The translations under genes and the position numbers were made by a program. Source: Zygaena filipendulae (Eukaryota > Arthropoda > Insecta > Lepidoptera > Zygaenidae). Taken from it: DNA of 64,000 nt. Numbering within the stretch: the stretch's first letter is position 1; each line of letters starts with the position of its first letter. The notes below the pieces were generated by a model, which was given only the letters and a program-made list of their open reading frames with translations, was not told the origin of the DNA and made no database searches. Positions 47,537 to 59,932 of this stretch are shown here, in pieces. The stretch lies in contig OU015655.1 in assembly GCA_907165275.2 (NCBI GenBank), forward strand, positions 8,444,501 through 8,508,500. Direction: 5' to 3'.

Positions 47537-47710
47537 TTCACCCGCGGTAATTTCGGAGATCCCGCGGGAATTTCAGGATAAAATATAGTTATAAACCTTC
47601 CTCGTGAAATCTGAAACCGCATCAAAATCTGTGGCGTAGTTTTAAAGATTTAAGCATACATAGGGATATAGGGACAGAGAAAGCGACTTTGTTTTATACT
47701 ATGTAGTAAT
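47537..47710 (+). mobile_element. SINE-like repeat, ...ATGTAGTGAT-tail sub-type
   Basis: CACCCGCGGTAATTTCGGAG, CCGCGGGAATTTCAGGATAA, AAACCTTCCTCGTGAAATC, TTTTAAAGATTTAAGCATAC and the end TTTTATACTATGTAGTAAT. The same sub-type is found at 58468-58680. Confidence 0.75.
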
Positions 47711-48045
47711 ATAACAAAAAGATGATAATTAAATTTTAGTTTTGAGCAAACACCAAAAATACTTCACTTTTCGATGATTATATACGAATATTATAAAACC
47801 TATATAGTTTCACAATCAAAAGTTAATTTAAAGTTAATAATTAACTACTTCCATCTACCAACTTTAATGAAACCTCTTTGCCACTGACGCTCGTAAAATT
47901 TTGAAGTGATTTAACTACATAGATACAGGTAACGATGGGCTTTGGTGCTTCTCGCAATTAAATCCACCCTTTGAAGCTGCCCAGTAGCTACTGAGCTACT
48001 ATTCGTATTTTAGTTAAATAATTTTACATACCTATAGGTACATGT

Positions 48046-48350
48046 TGTCAGAGGTACAAAAAAGGAAATTGGATAGTTTTTGTCTCGGAATTCCCGCGGG
48101 AACTTCGAAATTAACGCCAGTGAGATTTCGTGAAATTTTCCATACGCGTTGTCTGGGGTGCAGAATAGGACATACTAGCTAGGGTGATTCCCGTGCAAAC
48201 TCCGAAACTAACGCGTGTGAAATCACATACAAAGCATACCTATACGCCGTTGTCAGGGGCACAGAAAAGGACATAGGGTATTTTTTTAGCCCGGAACTTC
48301 CGCGGCAACTCCCAAATTACCGCAGGCGGTACCATGGGGAACAGCCTGGG
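48046..48350 (-). mobile_element. SINE-like repeat with three internal tandem units
   Basis: Three units of about 100 bp in succession. Each has a GTCAGGGGCACAGAAAAGGA-type box, then TCCCGCGGGAA-type and AAATTAACGC-type boxes; the units are 48046-48140, 48141-48240 and 48241-48345. The last ends GGGGAACAGCCTGG, the family head reversed. Confidence 0.7.
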
Positions 48351-48378
48351 CACGCATCATTTATATATTTATATCTAT

Positions 48379-48687
48379 ATCTTATATATATAAAAATGAT
48401 TCCCTATTTCCCTTGGTCACGGCATCACGCGTGAACGGCTGGATCAATTTCGCTAATTCTTTTTTTTTGTTGTTCGCTATTGTAAGGAGAAGGATAATAT
48501 GAAGGAAGTTTGGAGTTCTTGCAGGAATTCCGAAACTCATGCGGTTGTATTTCCGAAACGGTTGGACTGATTCGACGGGACTTTCACTGCTAATTAGCTG
48601 GTGTTAGAAGAAGTAAATTAGATACTTTGGAGTTTCTGCGGGAATTCCAAAACTCACGCGGGTGAAACCGCGGTGTACAGCTAGTAC
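48379..48687 (-). mobile_element. SINE-like/LINE-tail repeat, second sub-type
   Basis: Ends with GGGAATTCCAAAACTCACGC and GGGTGAAACCGCGGTGTACA then CTAGTA. The left part holds GAACGGCTGGATCAATTTCG and a second diverged head-like unit (GCAGGAATTCCGAAACTCAT). Confidence 0.65.
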
Positions 48688-48835
48688 CATAAGAAGTAGG
48701 TACTCTGTGGACTGTGACACTCAGGAACACTGTAGCATTCTACTGGTAAAATAATTTTCAAAATAGGTTCAGTATAGATCCAGATCCCCCTATAACCTCA
48801 CACACTCACAAACTCACAAACTTTACCTCTTATGC

Positions 48836-48928
48836 CTTCTGGTGTTGCTGATGTCTATGGGTGCCGGTAATCACTTACCATCAGGTGTACCACTTGCCCG
48901 TTTGCCCCCTATGACATAAAAAAAAAAG
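48836..48928 (+). mobile_element. LINE 3' tail with poly(A)
   Basis: GGTAATCACTTACCATCAGG, TGTACCACTTGCCCGTTTGC and CCCCTATGACATAAAAAAAA. I recognise this as the end of a common lepidopteran non-LTR retrotransposon, severely 5' truncated. Confidence 0.75.
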
Positions 48929-50693
48929 ATTTATAGAAGTAGGTATATAAATATTTTAGATATTTTTGCAGTGAACATAGAATAACAAGATTTTTTTTGT
49001 TCACCTATTTGAATTTTTTAAGTAGACACAATGAAGGTTTAGGACGTAGGTACCTATAGACTACACTAAGGATTATGATACGCTGATTTTACTGCCTAAA
49101 CAGGCATATTGTTTCTCATTAAAATGTGCTTAAGTGTTTTAGAAATTCATTGGTAGCCACTCTTGAGACGATTTCTCACGAGGTCTTTTCCGAAAATAGT
49201 TGTAGTATATAGCTTAATAGATAGCCTAGTCTATATTTCCAAGGATGCTTTTAAATGAGAGCGATAAATAATAATTAACAGTTCTTATTCAGTCATGGTT
49301 TCAACCAGTTCAGCTTCAGCTTAATTTACCTCTGACTTTGATTTTTGAATTATTTTTATTGTTTTTTCCTGTAATAATATTAATTGGATATACATAATGT
49401 GTCGAGCTGAGGAGCTTTAAAAATGACGGCTCAAAAACCATGCTGGTTTAAGTGACACTTTTAGAAATGAAGAAAAACAATTTTGTTAATGATTCTGGAG
49501 GCTTTGCTGTAAAGCACACCGTGTATTCCATAGCAACTATCAAAATGAAATATAGTGCACTGTGTTAAACTACAAATACAAATTGGTATAAAATATTATT
49601 TTTTCAACATTCATCAATTTCCAGTTTTGTCACTTGTATTTCTCTATGATTATGATAACATACAAAACTCTATAAATTGTCCTAAGACTTATTAATTTTG
49701 TTTAATAAAAGATAATTAATATACATAAAACAATTCAGCTGAGACCGAAAAGTTTCTGAACACTAAACTTAATAAATCTCTTTAAATAAATTTATATAAT
49801 AATAAAACTCATGAATATCAACTACCATAAAATTAGAATTGATAAAATTGGATGAGAGTCTTAGCACTTGCTAATTGTAATGGGTCATTAGCATGGTAAA
49901 GGCTAATCCTTATGCTAGTTTATATAAATATAAATATAATACCATCAGTAGGTAAACAAGGTCTTCTTCTGTATTGTAAGTAAGTACTTACAGTGCTGTG
50001 TTTGGTGTGAAACCAGTAAAATGCAACCATTAAAATATTTAAATCGCGATTACCACTTACGAGTATGTCCAGTGTCCACGAACAGGACTCAAAGTTAATA
50101 TTACAATCTGTTAGATATTAATTATAATAACTATTAATTTTATCGGTTGGTAGATAGGAACATAAATATCACACACGAGTCTCAAGTTCACACCAGCATT
50201 TCGTACAAGCACTTAAACGTAATAATAGTCGTTAATTAAAATAGAAAATATGTTTCCTTATTTACAATTCAAAATCGAATCTAAAATGAATGAAATTCGT
50301 TTTACCAAAGGGGTAATTAAACAATCGACCATATACACTAAACTTGTCTCGTAAATCATAAATCATTATAATTTGCACAAGATATAAAAGTGACTATTTG
50401 TCACACCGAATTTAATTTCGCAAGTTGAAATGTGACATAATCAGATAATTTAATTTTTTTAACGTTTACGTTGATAATAAATTAGCCCCTGCAATAAAGG
50501 ATATAAAATACGTAAGTATAATATTATATCACTTTACTTTTAAATAAATATAGCGAGGTGGCGTAATTTTGATGAATGTCGACTCAAAATGTCTACCTTA
50601 CTTAAGGAGGCTTGACTATAGTACTAATATTACTGGCAGTTACCTCCCGAGAGAAAACATTTGTTTTTCTCACGACCAGGTGCTTGCTCAAAG
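48929..50693. other. No supported gene
   Basis: AT-rich spacer with no recognised repeat. A motif GAGACGATTTCTCACGA at about 49167 recurs in near-identical form at about 55737 (GAGACGATTTTCTCACGA); its origin is unknown. Confidence 0.4.
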
Positions 50694-50782
50694 TATATAA
50701 AATGACAACTGACCAGCAGCTGCAGCAGCGAGCACTCGCCACGACTTACACACGACAACACCAATATGAAATCAATTACGTT
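50694..50782 (+). promoter_or_regulatory. Possible core promoter and first coding exon
   Basis: TATATAAA at 50694-50701 is followed by 65 bases of less AT-rich leader and an ATG at 50766 in the context CACCAATATG. The start reads ATGAAATCAATTACG (MKSIT) and meets a stop at 50790-50792 unless spliced at GTATAT (50783) or GTTGTA (50780). Many insect secreted and cuticle genes have this form, with a tiny first exon holding only the beginning of the signal peptide. I could not find a matching second exon, so this rests on layout alone. Confidence 0.3.
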
Positions 50783-52039
50783 GTATATTTAGGAACAGGT
50801 TGATGTACTTTAAATTTATTTCCTTTCTATAGGTTACGCTAGCAAAGAAAGTAGATCGTAAAAAAACATTATCATGTTATTAAGTACAACACTACGTAAT
50901 AAAGTGTCTGAATTATGTTAGCGGAATGCCATAAAGAGGGAAATAAAACCAACAAATGAATTAAAACTAACTGCTGAAATGTTATTAACCAACTTCGTTA
51001 TTTATCCAGCAACATACGAAAAATATTAATAATAATTAAATATGCATTAATGTAGTATTTTAATTCTAAAATATGTAGATCATCTCTGACAGCACTTTCA
51101 TAAATCTTACAAAAATATTGGTCTTTTGATATTTTGACCTTGGCGTTGTTACGTTACCGTGTAACAGACGCCTTTGCAGGTCTTATTGATTTGAGACGTT
51201 TAAAATGACATTCGCTAATTCTTGCCGTTCATCTTGGGCCGTAAAAGTTGTTATTACGAGTACGTGGCAAGCCATCTCTTTACAGAACTTCACTCAAATA
51301 TACGTGCTTGAACGTCGATTGGATCTCGTATTGCCTGGTTAGGTGATACTGCGAGCCATTTAATTTTAGGCATGCCCAAAGTTTATGTAGTAGGTACCTA
51401 CACCATTTCAATAAAACAAACAAAAAGCTACAAAAATATCCGTTTTAGTAATGATTGACGTATCTAATAAGTATTGTGTAGGTAATATTATGTAAAAGGG
51501 ATAGCATTGGACGACTTCTGTCATTTTTGGTATCTATGGACGAGTTAAATTAGTACCTAGATTAATTAAAAGTGGTTTTGTGAGGTTATTTTTTGTTTCG
51601 AATGTGTTTTGTTTACAGTTCGTTTTCGAATCACAAAGACAGTGTAATTTTATGTACATATTAAAATTAAATAGAATAGTTTCACTTCTGTCACGCCTAT
51701 GGATTAGTTAGCGCGCAGAATTATCAATTGAGGCGTCGTATGTTGCGGGACACGCTTCTTATTGTTTGTATTTATCTATGGGCCTATGTTGCTTGACAAC
51801 AAACAATAGGTAAATAAATATACTCGTAGCGCTAGGTACAGTACACAGTTCTTTAAGAAATAAAATAATAAAAAAATATGTTAAATAGTAAGTACACGGA
51901 AAAACCTAAAAAGGTTTATGTAGCACTGTCAAGATGTTACAATGTTTGTAAATTAGGAAATAAATAAATAAATAAAATAAAATAAATAAATATAATTTGT
52001 TTTAAATATAACATATATTAATATAAAATTGTAATTATA

Positions 52040-52265
52040 CTTTCTTCGTGCTGCTTGCACTCTATCGCGGACTGGGGCTAGAGAGCTGGCGGCAGAGGCG
52101 ATGGACGCTTGCCGATTCAATACGTCCCTGCCATGCGTCGACATCGTGCCTCCGTCTCTATCCTAGGGCGGCGGTTAAGCCTAACTGCCTAAGTTCCAGA
52201 TGTCGGCGACAAGCGGGGGTAACCTGTCACCTTCGATTGAAGATCGTTGAAACTGGTACCTATAT
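52040..52265 (-). repeat. GC-rich block beside a TTTA run, possible LINE 3' end
   Basis: Read on the - strand, the block has an open frame ending SLAPVRDRVQAARRKYNYNF, then about 60 AT-rich bases and a (TTTA)n run at 51957-51992. Codons at the end of a retrotransposon ORF followed by a simple-repeat tail would look like this, but no family motif is clear. It could equally be an exon or an enhancer. Confidence 0.3.
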
Positions 52266-55200
52266 GTATATGTAGCGCAGGCGTGTTTTAAACTTCGTTG
52301 GTGCGATTCAGGATTTTTGGTGTCATTTATGGTTGGTGACTTGTGGTGTAAAGGTCACCACAAAACAATACATTAAACTTTTAGCTAAGTTATATAATAT
52401 TTCATAACATTGTAAATATTTGTATGTTCATTTAAACCATGCATTTATTTAAACCATGTAGATATAATTAATTTTGTGTTGGTAATTTTATATTTACCTA
52501 ATAATTTTCAGAAATATAAGAATACGTACCTTTTTATAAGTAAAGTACATAGTAAGAGTAATATATTTTTACATGAGTAATTAAATCTTTGATTTTGGTT
52601 TACATATTTTGAGATTTGTACAGAATGGATAATAGTATCGTGATGTGTTTTAAAACAGAATTGTTGATCAAGTCTTGTAGTAATTTTTTATCATTATTTT
52701 TAAAGTCATCACTCATTGTACAACACGTCTTGTAAAATGTTAATGTTATGTATCCCTACACGGCGTATGTAGGTACCTATATAGATAAACTGGTATAGTA
52801 AAGTGACTCGTATATATAACGGCTATATTCTAAATCAAATCCACCGCATACCCCACTAAAGCAATTAAAAACCAAACAATCAAATTTTACGGCGTAACAA
52901 AATCCGTTCGGATCGCCCCGTTTACCGACCGACAATAAACCGACGTCGAAACAGTAAAAAAAGCACTATAATTGTGCACCCATAAACGACCGGTATTTTA
53001 CTAAAAACACTACTGTCGAGCGACGACTTTAATAATATCAATTTTGGAAGTCCAACACAATCTATGGCCTTCGTTATCAGTGAAAATGTATTACAAAACT
53101 TGATATTCTGAACTAAGTGAGTCAAATATGCGTTTATAGAGCTGTATTTGTGCACCTGGTTCATGTTTTTGGAACATTTTTGAGATTTATAGTAAATGCA
53201 TTCTTTATTAAATTGATATTTTACACTAACAATAGTAATAGAGTACAAGTTAGTGTGGATATAACGGATGGTGAAGACTGCAAAAATTTTTAAATTATGT
53301 ACAAAAACCAAAACAACAATAACAAAAAGAGATTAACGGTGAAATGAAGTGTTAATTGTATGGAAACATTGAAAAATGATCAACATATGTTATATAAATA
53401 GTCATAAATAATGCCTCGAAATTCAGTTTAAATAATAATAAGTGCAAGAGTAAAACAAAAATTAAAAATCAACATGTTATTAATTCTTGTCCGGTTGAGG
53501 TGTGAGATGAGGTGACAGCGAAATGTGTGGAGTCGATCAGTTACGGCATTAATTTACTACTAGTAAGCATTATTAGGTACGACTAGTTTTAATAATTAAA
53601 GAGATATTTTCATTTGTTATTTATTATCTCTCTATCTCTATATGATGCTCTATCATCGATTTTTAAAGGTAATTTCAGGCCAAATATTTTCCAAATTTTA
53701 TGATTTAATTATGTATATACCTAAAACAAAAGAAATAAGTACGTAGTTTCTTAAAAATTCGAAACGTTGACACACGACTCTACATTTTAGTAGTTATTTT
53801 TTATAACACCACTACTCTATGGTTTTTATTGAGCTCCAACTCAATCCCGAAGCAGGATTTGACTTACGAGGCGGTTCTAAATAACTGCCGGCCACTCATT
53901 ACATTCTCCATAGCTATTTGCATAACTATTGGAATCGAATCGGCGATCGGCCGTGTGTGTTTAGAGTTTGATGTATAGGCGGCGCGGCGCTAAATGAATT
54001 CGCTCTCAGACACCGTTCTTTTGTTTTGCGATCTTGTATATTTTATGAGGCGTAAATATATTCTACATAATTGTTCGGATATCGTAAAGCGCTGTGGTTT
54101 ATTATTTTTTCCATTACTAATCGAGTTTGCGACTTCATTTGCGTATATTTTTAGTCTTAGATTTGGGATTTTTTTGATTTTTTGTAGGTTATCTAAAAAA
54201 ATGGTATATTTTGGGTAATCAGTAATTTTATAATGATTATACTTACGTGGTGCCCATTATTTATTCATCATGAATTTGTCTTAATATCAAAGGATACTTA
54301 TTAGAATACGATATCGCATAAAAAAAAATGTAAGAAATAGGAGAAGGCTTGTAAGTTACGGTAGCAAAAAGTATCTATACCTACGGCAAGATTCTCTAAG
54401 AAAGAGGTAAATGGAAATAGTAAGTTGTTTTCAATCCTCGCACTTGAATTTTATATTATAATAAATAATAATTTTTAATTGCGTTTGGTTATACAGATAG
54501 ACAGATGAGTATAGGTGATAAAAGGTGATAAAAGCTCAAACATCCAACCATTTAGATGAACATTTTTGCAGAGACCTAGAGTTTTGTATTTCTTTTTTGC
54601 TTGAAGATAGGAATTACCTACCGATCATTGGTATTTTCTGGGGTATGAAAATCAAAATTCTAATTAGTCCGTCTAAAAATAATAGACATGTATTTTTTGC
54701 CTTTGTCAAATTAATGAAAATAAACATAGATAAAGCGCATTAAAGTTTAGGGTGGGGGTTACGTAACGTCATTATTCGGTATAAGCCCCGTACAAAGTAC
54801 ACCAGGTTGTGACGTCACGCAAAATTTCAACTCAATATGTATATCGTCATTATTTTTTGATTACGTAAAAAAAGAAAAAAATACGTGTCCAATATTTTTT
54901 ATTCTACACGATGGACTAAAAAAAATTTTGCGAAGTATTGAGTTTATACTTATTTATACGAGTTTAATGTCTGCTAACTTCCTGTTCTATATTCTTGAAA
55001 AAGATATAATTATGTAAGATATACGCATTTATTACTTATACATATAAGTATTATATTTTTGGGGATAGAATATCATTGAATAAGTAGGTACTTACTTCCT
55101 ATATTCGTATACCGACTGTAATTTGAGAGATTTCCGCTTTTATTAAAAAAAAAGAATGGAACGATTTCAAGTATTTTTTAATTCAGTTATTATTCCCATT

Positions 55201-57461
55201 GGTTGTTATAAATTTAATAATCAATCTGTAGAATTATTTGATAGATCACTTTCACACTCACTAACTTTTCAGAATAGATAGGCAGGTTGGTTGTTCGGCT
55301 TTTTTACGCAATTCACTATAGATATTTAAATATATAAAAAAAAAATAGGAACTCAAAATATGTTGTCATCGCAATTTTAGTGGCAAAAGTTAACTTGTCA
55401 TTGCCGCATCCTAACATAACAACTTATGAGCCTATGAGAATTAAATACACCATGTTTTACATCAGGTGCGTATAAGCTACTGTAAATCTTGTTGGTTCCA
55501 CACAAAGGCAGGGTATTCCTTTGATATCACACTCAAGTTTTAGAATAACAACTTTATTGAACACTCGAGATAGAGTTATTTTAGCGGTCTCTATTATGAT
55601 TCCAAGTTTTGTTAAAGGAAAAAAAAAACTACAACTGGCGAAAGAAAAAATACAACAACCCAATAGACCTTCAATAAAACTCGTAGGATTCCGTCTTTAT
55701 TTCAAAATTAAAAGGTAACAATTCTTGGAAGTTTTGAGACGATTTTCTCACGAAGCAGTAAATGAATACATGTATTCAGATTTGATAGAGTTACCAGTTG
55801 TAAATTGTTGATTACAGGCAAGCGCCGTCGGGTTGTAAAAGTATATAATCCGTTAGACCATAATCATAAATATATGTCGATTTTTTGTGTGCAAACGATT
55901 GTATAATTTGCCGAATTTATTACATCTACATTCGGGATAAGTACTTATAACGTTTCAATTTGAAGGAATGTTATAATTCACGATATTATATTATCAGATT
56001 ATTATTGTTATAGTAAAAAAACACTTATAGGTTACACTCATTTGTAAATTTACAAAAAACATTAACATAGCTACATGCCTGTTTAAGAAAAGATTTTATC
56101 TGATGTCTTAAGTTTCAAGATATGATATTCGAGTCTCAAGATAATAACTGCCTACGATTCCTGATATTACGTGGAAAGGTTAACATTATCAAAAAAATAT
56201 AATATCTTCGTACTTATAGTATCAGATAGCTATATAAAAACAGATACCTATATAAAAATCGTGGGGAAGAAACGAATAATTGTAGGTATGTGCTTAACCG
56301 AAATATTCATTTTGCCTTGTTTTAAAGCTTTGAATTAGAACATTAAACTTTTGTAAATATACTGTTATCAATATATATTTAAAAATTTTATATATTAGGT
56401 AGGTATGTCATAAATAGTTTTATTTACCCTTTAAGTTCGAAATTGTCATATTTTTTTTTTAATAAGATAACCGTTTGCGCAGAAACAAAAAATATTCACG
56501 GATAAACTAACGTGATGTGAGAGCAGTTTTTTCTAAGGACGTAAAGAAGAGCAGTAATAATGTACCCACTAGGTACATAACTGTAATATATACGCACAAT
56601 ATATATTACTTAATTAAGATTATATTATCGTTGTTTTAAGCCTCACTAATTATTATTATATTATTATTATTACTTAAAGATCCAGCAACATTACAGATAT
56701 ATCCAACAACATCAAGCAGTGATCCAGCGTCGTTGAATTGGATCGTAACCTGTGAGTATAGATTGGTTACGTACCTACGTCAATCTGAACATAACATTTT
56801 TTTATTTTATAGACTTGCCTGTAACTTTACAGAATAAGTAGGTTTATTGCATCTGATGATATTAAAGAAGAATCCAAAATAATGATGTGTAATTTCTATT
56901 TGTCGCGCATTACATTAGTCAAAACTGCTAAATGAAATCTAAATGTTTTCACAGCTGCTCTATATGTAAGCAATATTTCCTCGCGTGAGCATAGTCACGG
57001 GTAACAATTATTATTTTAAAATATGCAGAGAAAAAATTAAGTCCTCGGGAAGTTAAAATTTATAACCAGTATTTACACAGGTTTATAAGTAGGTACCATG
57101 GTTTGATTAAATTCAGTTTTGAAAACAGTTTTAATTGCGAGTTGTAGTTGTACGCGTCCGTTATCGACGATATTATTGAAGCTCATCCGCTCTACATTTG
57201 TAAACTCGAATAAGCAGTCAAATTAATATTTCAGTGTAGGTGTGAATGTTCAAACTGAATGTTAAAAAGCTTCACCTGTGACCACAGACAAAGGCCTTTT
57301 TTGTTCTATAATTTTTGGTTAATAGAGGAGGTGCTAACTATGGCCTCACGGCGTTATTTTCCAGCAACGATAATTGAAAGGTGTGGATAAAAAACACCTT
57401 TGTCCTATGATAAGAACTCTACAAAATTATAGCTACACTTATTCATAGGGTTCGATGAGAA

Positions 57462-57496
57462 GTTTTAATTTGAGCCTTGACGGCTCAAATTAAAAC
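57462..57496. repeat. Perfect 15-bp hairpin
   Basis: Arms GTTTTAATTTGAGCC and GGCTCAAATTAAAAC around the loop TTGAC. The arms are perfect and isolated, with no transposon ends nearby. Confidence 0.85.
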
Positions 57497-57714
57497 GGCG
57501 TAATAAGAAGTAAAAAGAAAGGAGTTTATTTATTATTTCACACTATATCATAGACATGGACACTGGCCGACACTGATCCGATTTACAGATTATAAATATT
57601 TGCGTGCATTTATAATCCTAGACCAGGGTTGTATGTAGGGATATGGATTTACTTGTAATATGAAGAAAAACAAATACTAATTAATCACCATCACCCCTTC
57701 TGCAATGTACTAAA

Positions 57715-57800
57715 ACGAGACACACCACATGCGCCGCGTCGAGTCGGGATTCGAACCAGTAGTAACCTGAGCCCATGTGTATCAGCACGCGTCCTTTGAT
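57715..57800 (-). repeat. tRNA-like B box, possible SINE
   Basis: The - strand carries a perfect B box GGTTCGAATCC followed by CGACTCGACGC. No good A box or cloverleaf can be drawn upstream, so this is at most a SINE or tRNA remnant. Confidence 0.35.
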
Positions 57801-58467
57801 CCGCCGCCCTCTTTGTAACGAGAGCCGCGTCTGCGTTCGTTCACTATGACACTGACTTGCTATTAAAGAAGTGTTGACACAGCACCTATAATATGCTTGT
57901 TCTTGCTCTGCTATTTTTAACCACCCAATCATTGTAAAAAAAATACGTTTTACCTAGATTAACATGCAGTTTCATGGCCTTAGATAAAATGTCTATACAT
58001 ATATAGATAAAAACGAAAAATTAAATCAATCGTCAAAAGCTTTTGATTGATTAAGTAAAATTCGTGTCTACTTATACATTAGACATATCTAATGCTGTTA
58101 TTCATAAAACTTTAAAGAACATTTTGTCGCTTTTAGTGACTGCTTCCTTCACCAAATCGTATTAATGAAAACCTGCATAGGTACAGATTATTATTTTCAT
58201 TGAAATTTATGCATCTCCCACTGTGTATAGATATCTTGGGTGTTTAAGTAAGTATACAATAGTACATCGATGCACTCAATGCACAAATTGTGGAGATCGT
58301 TAATCATTAAAGTGAAAAAGGGTAAAATTGTATTGATTAAATTTAAATACTAAATAGTAATAACACAATCATGAAACTGCTGGTTCTATGCCAGGGTACA
58401 GAAGGTTTAGGTCTCTGTAATCCAAATCACAGATTAAAATTGGTCGCTTGCTATTTTTTATTACCCA

Positions 58468-58680
58468 TACTAGCTGTCCCCCGCGATTTCACCCGAAGTA
58501 ATTTCAGAGTTTCCGCGGGAATTTCGGGATAAACTGTACGTATAAACCTTCCTCTTGAATCACTCATCTTTAAAAAAAAAAAACGCATCAAAATCTGCAT
58601 AAAAAAGTTGTAAAGATCTAAGCATACGTAGGGACAGACAGACAGCGGGAAGTGACTGTTTTATACTATGTAGTGATAAT
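58468..58680 (+). mobile_element. SINE-like repeat, ...ATGTAGTGAT-tail sub-type, full length
   Basis: Head ACTAGCTGTCCCCCGCGATT, then CCGCGGGAATTTCGGGATAA, AAACCTTCCTCTTGAATCAC, CATCAAAATCTGCAT, AGCATACGTAGGGACAGACA and the end TATACTATGTAGTGATAAT. Confidence 0.8.
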
Positions 58681-59749
58681 GATATTATATTACAGTGGCG
58701 TTAAGATATACGTTTGTTCTTTTATAAAATTGGCTGTTTCATGACACTTAACCTTAAAGTAATAATACTCATACTTCAACCCAACATGTAACTATCATCA
58801 CGCGACCAAAGTTATATATTTATATTTATGCAGAAAATTGCAGGTCTTTGAATTTTATGTTACTCGCTTTGATGGTTGTCTACTCTGCACGCAATAATAC
58901 GTATTACATATAATTTTTCACTCGTTAATTATTGTAAACATTTCTCATGAGTCATGAAACATTAAAAAAAGTTATTTACCACTGGGGACAATTTAGTTTA
59001 TGTATTTTTTAAAGGTCGGAAACAATGGCGTTCTTACTTAGAGCCTGTCATTGTATTTGCAAGTGGAATATCTCGTGACACCCGTTGAATAAATGAAAAG
59101 ACCGCTCTCAAATCCGGTGTTCGTTGGAGAGTGAGCGGACATGTTTTTATAACTCTATAGAAGGCGGGCTCAGCAATTGATATTAATTTCATGAGGTGGA
59201 ATTGAGGTAAAAACTGCAGTCTTACGGTCTGGAAGCGATGACAAGATAGCCGGCTCTGCAGCGTTTTTACTACAACCCAAGCAAAATCCAGCTTCGATTA
59301 TTTTCTCGTCTTTTATGGCTTGAGGCGAGCTATAGGTACGAACCGTTACAGCTTGCGGCGTACAACGCGTTTGTTTTGCAGTGTTTTTGTGATAAAAAAT
59401 TTGCATTCAAAGTTTAGAATTGAGCAGAAAGAACAAACATTTATTTTGCAAATATGCCAAAATATAAAAAAATACAAAAAGTTTAATAAATATTTTTAAA
59501 TGAACTCAAGATTTTATTAAATAACAGACTCCTTTAACGTACATAGGTACCTACATAATATAATTTAAAAATAGAACGAATGTATGAAATGATTTGACAA
59601 TGTAAAATATATAAAATGTGTGACGATAATATTAGTATATTTTATTAAAAATATCTAGCTTTTAGCTCTTGAAACAATGTGGTCCAACTGGCAATGTCGT
59701 AATTTGATCCACAAGATTGGCGCGCATAAACTTTTCGAACTTATACTGC
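58681..59749. other. No supported gene
   Basis: AT-rich with a moderately GC-rich stretch at 59100-59400. The 78-codon - strand frame there (59170-59406) contains FCLGCSKN and is otherwise featureless. Confidence 0.4.
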
Positions 59750-59932
59750 GATAATTTCGGAGATCCCGCAGGAATTCCGGATTACAATATACCTAGCTTA
59801 TGTTACTCAAGGATAATGTAGCTTTCTAATGGTGAAAGAATTTTTTAAATCGATCCAGTGGATTTTGAGTTAAATCGTAACAAAAACAAACAAAAATCAA
59901 ATTTTTCCTCTTAATAATATTAGAGATAATGT
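59750..59932 (+). mobile_element. SINE-like repeat, CTAGCTGT family, head eroded
   Basis: GCGATAATTTCGGAGATCCC, GCAGGAATTCCGGATTACAA, ATCGATCCAGTGGATTTTGA, AACAAAAACAAACAAA and TCTTAATAATATTAGAG in family order. Confidence 0.7.

Larger units (their letters stand above)
50783..58467. other. No supported gene
   Basis: AT-rich. It includes the 129-codon - strand frame at 52922-53311, which has no recognisable domain, and a GC-rich patch at 53925-54000 (GTATAGGCGGCGCGGCGC). TAAA-type runs precede the GC-rich block at 52040. Separate entries cover 52040-52265, 57462-57496 and 57715-57800. Confidence 0.4.

Noticed and set aside
52922..53311. 129-codon - strand frame, among the longest in the window
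   Set aside because: It lies in AT-rich DNA, has no motif, signal peptide pattern or splice context, and its residue content (Ile, Phe, Tyr, Lys, Asn) is what AT-rich random sequence gives.
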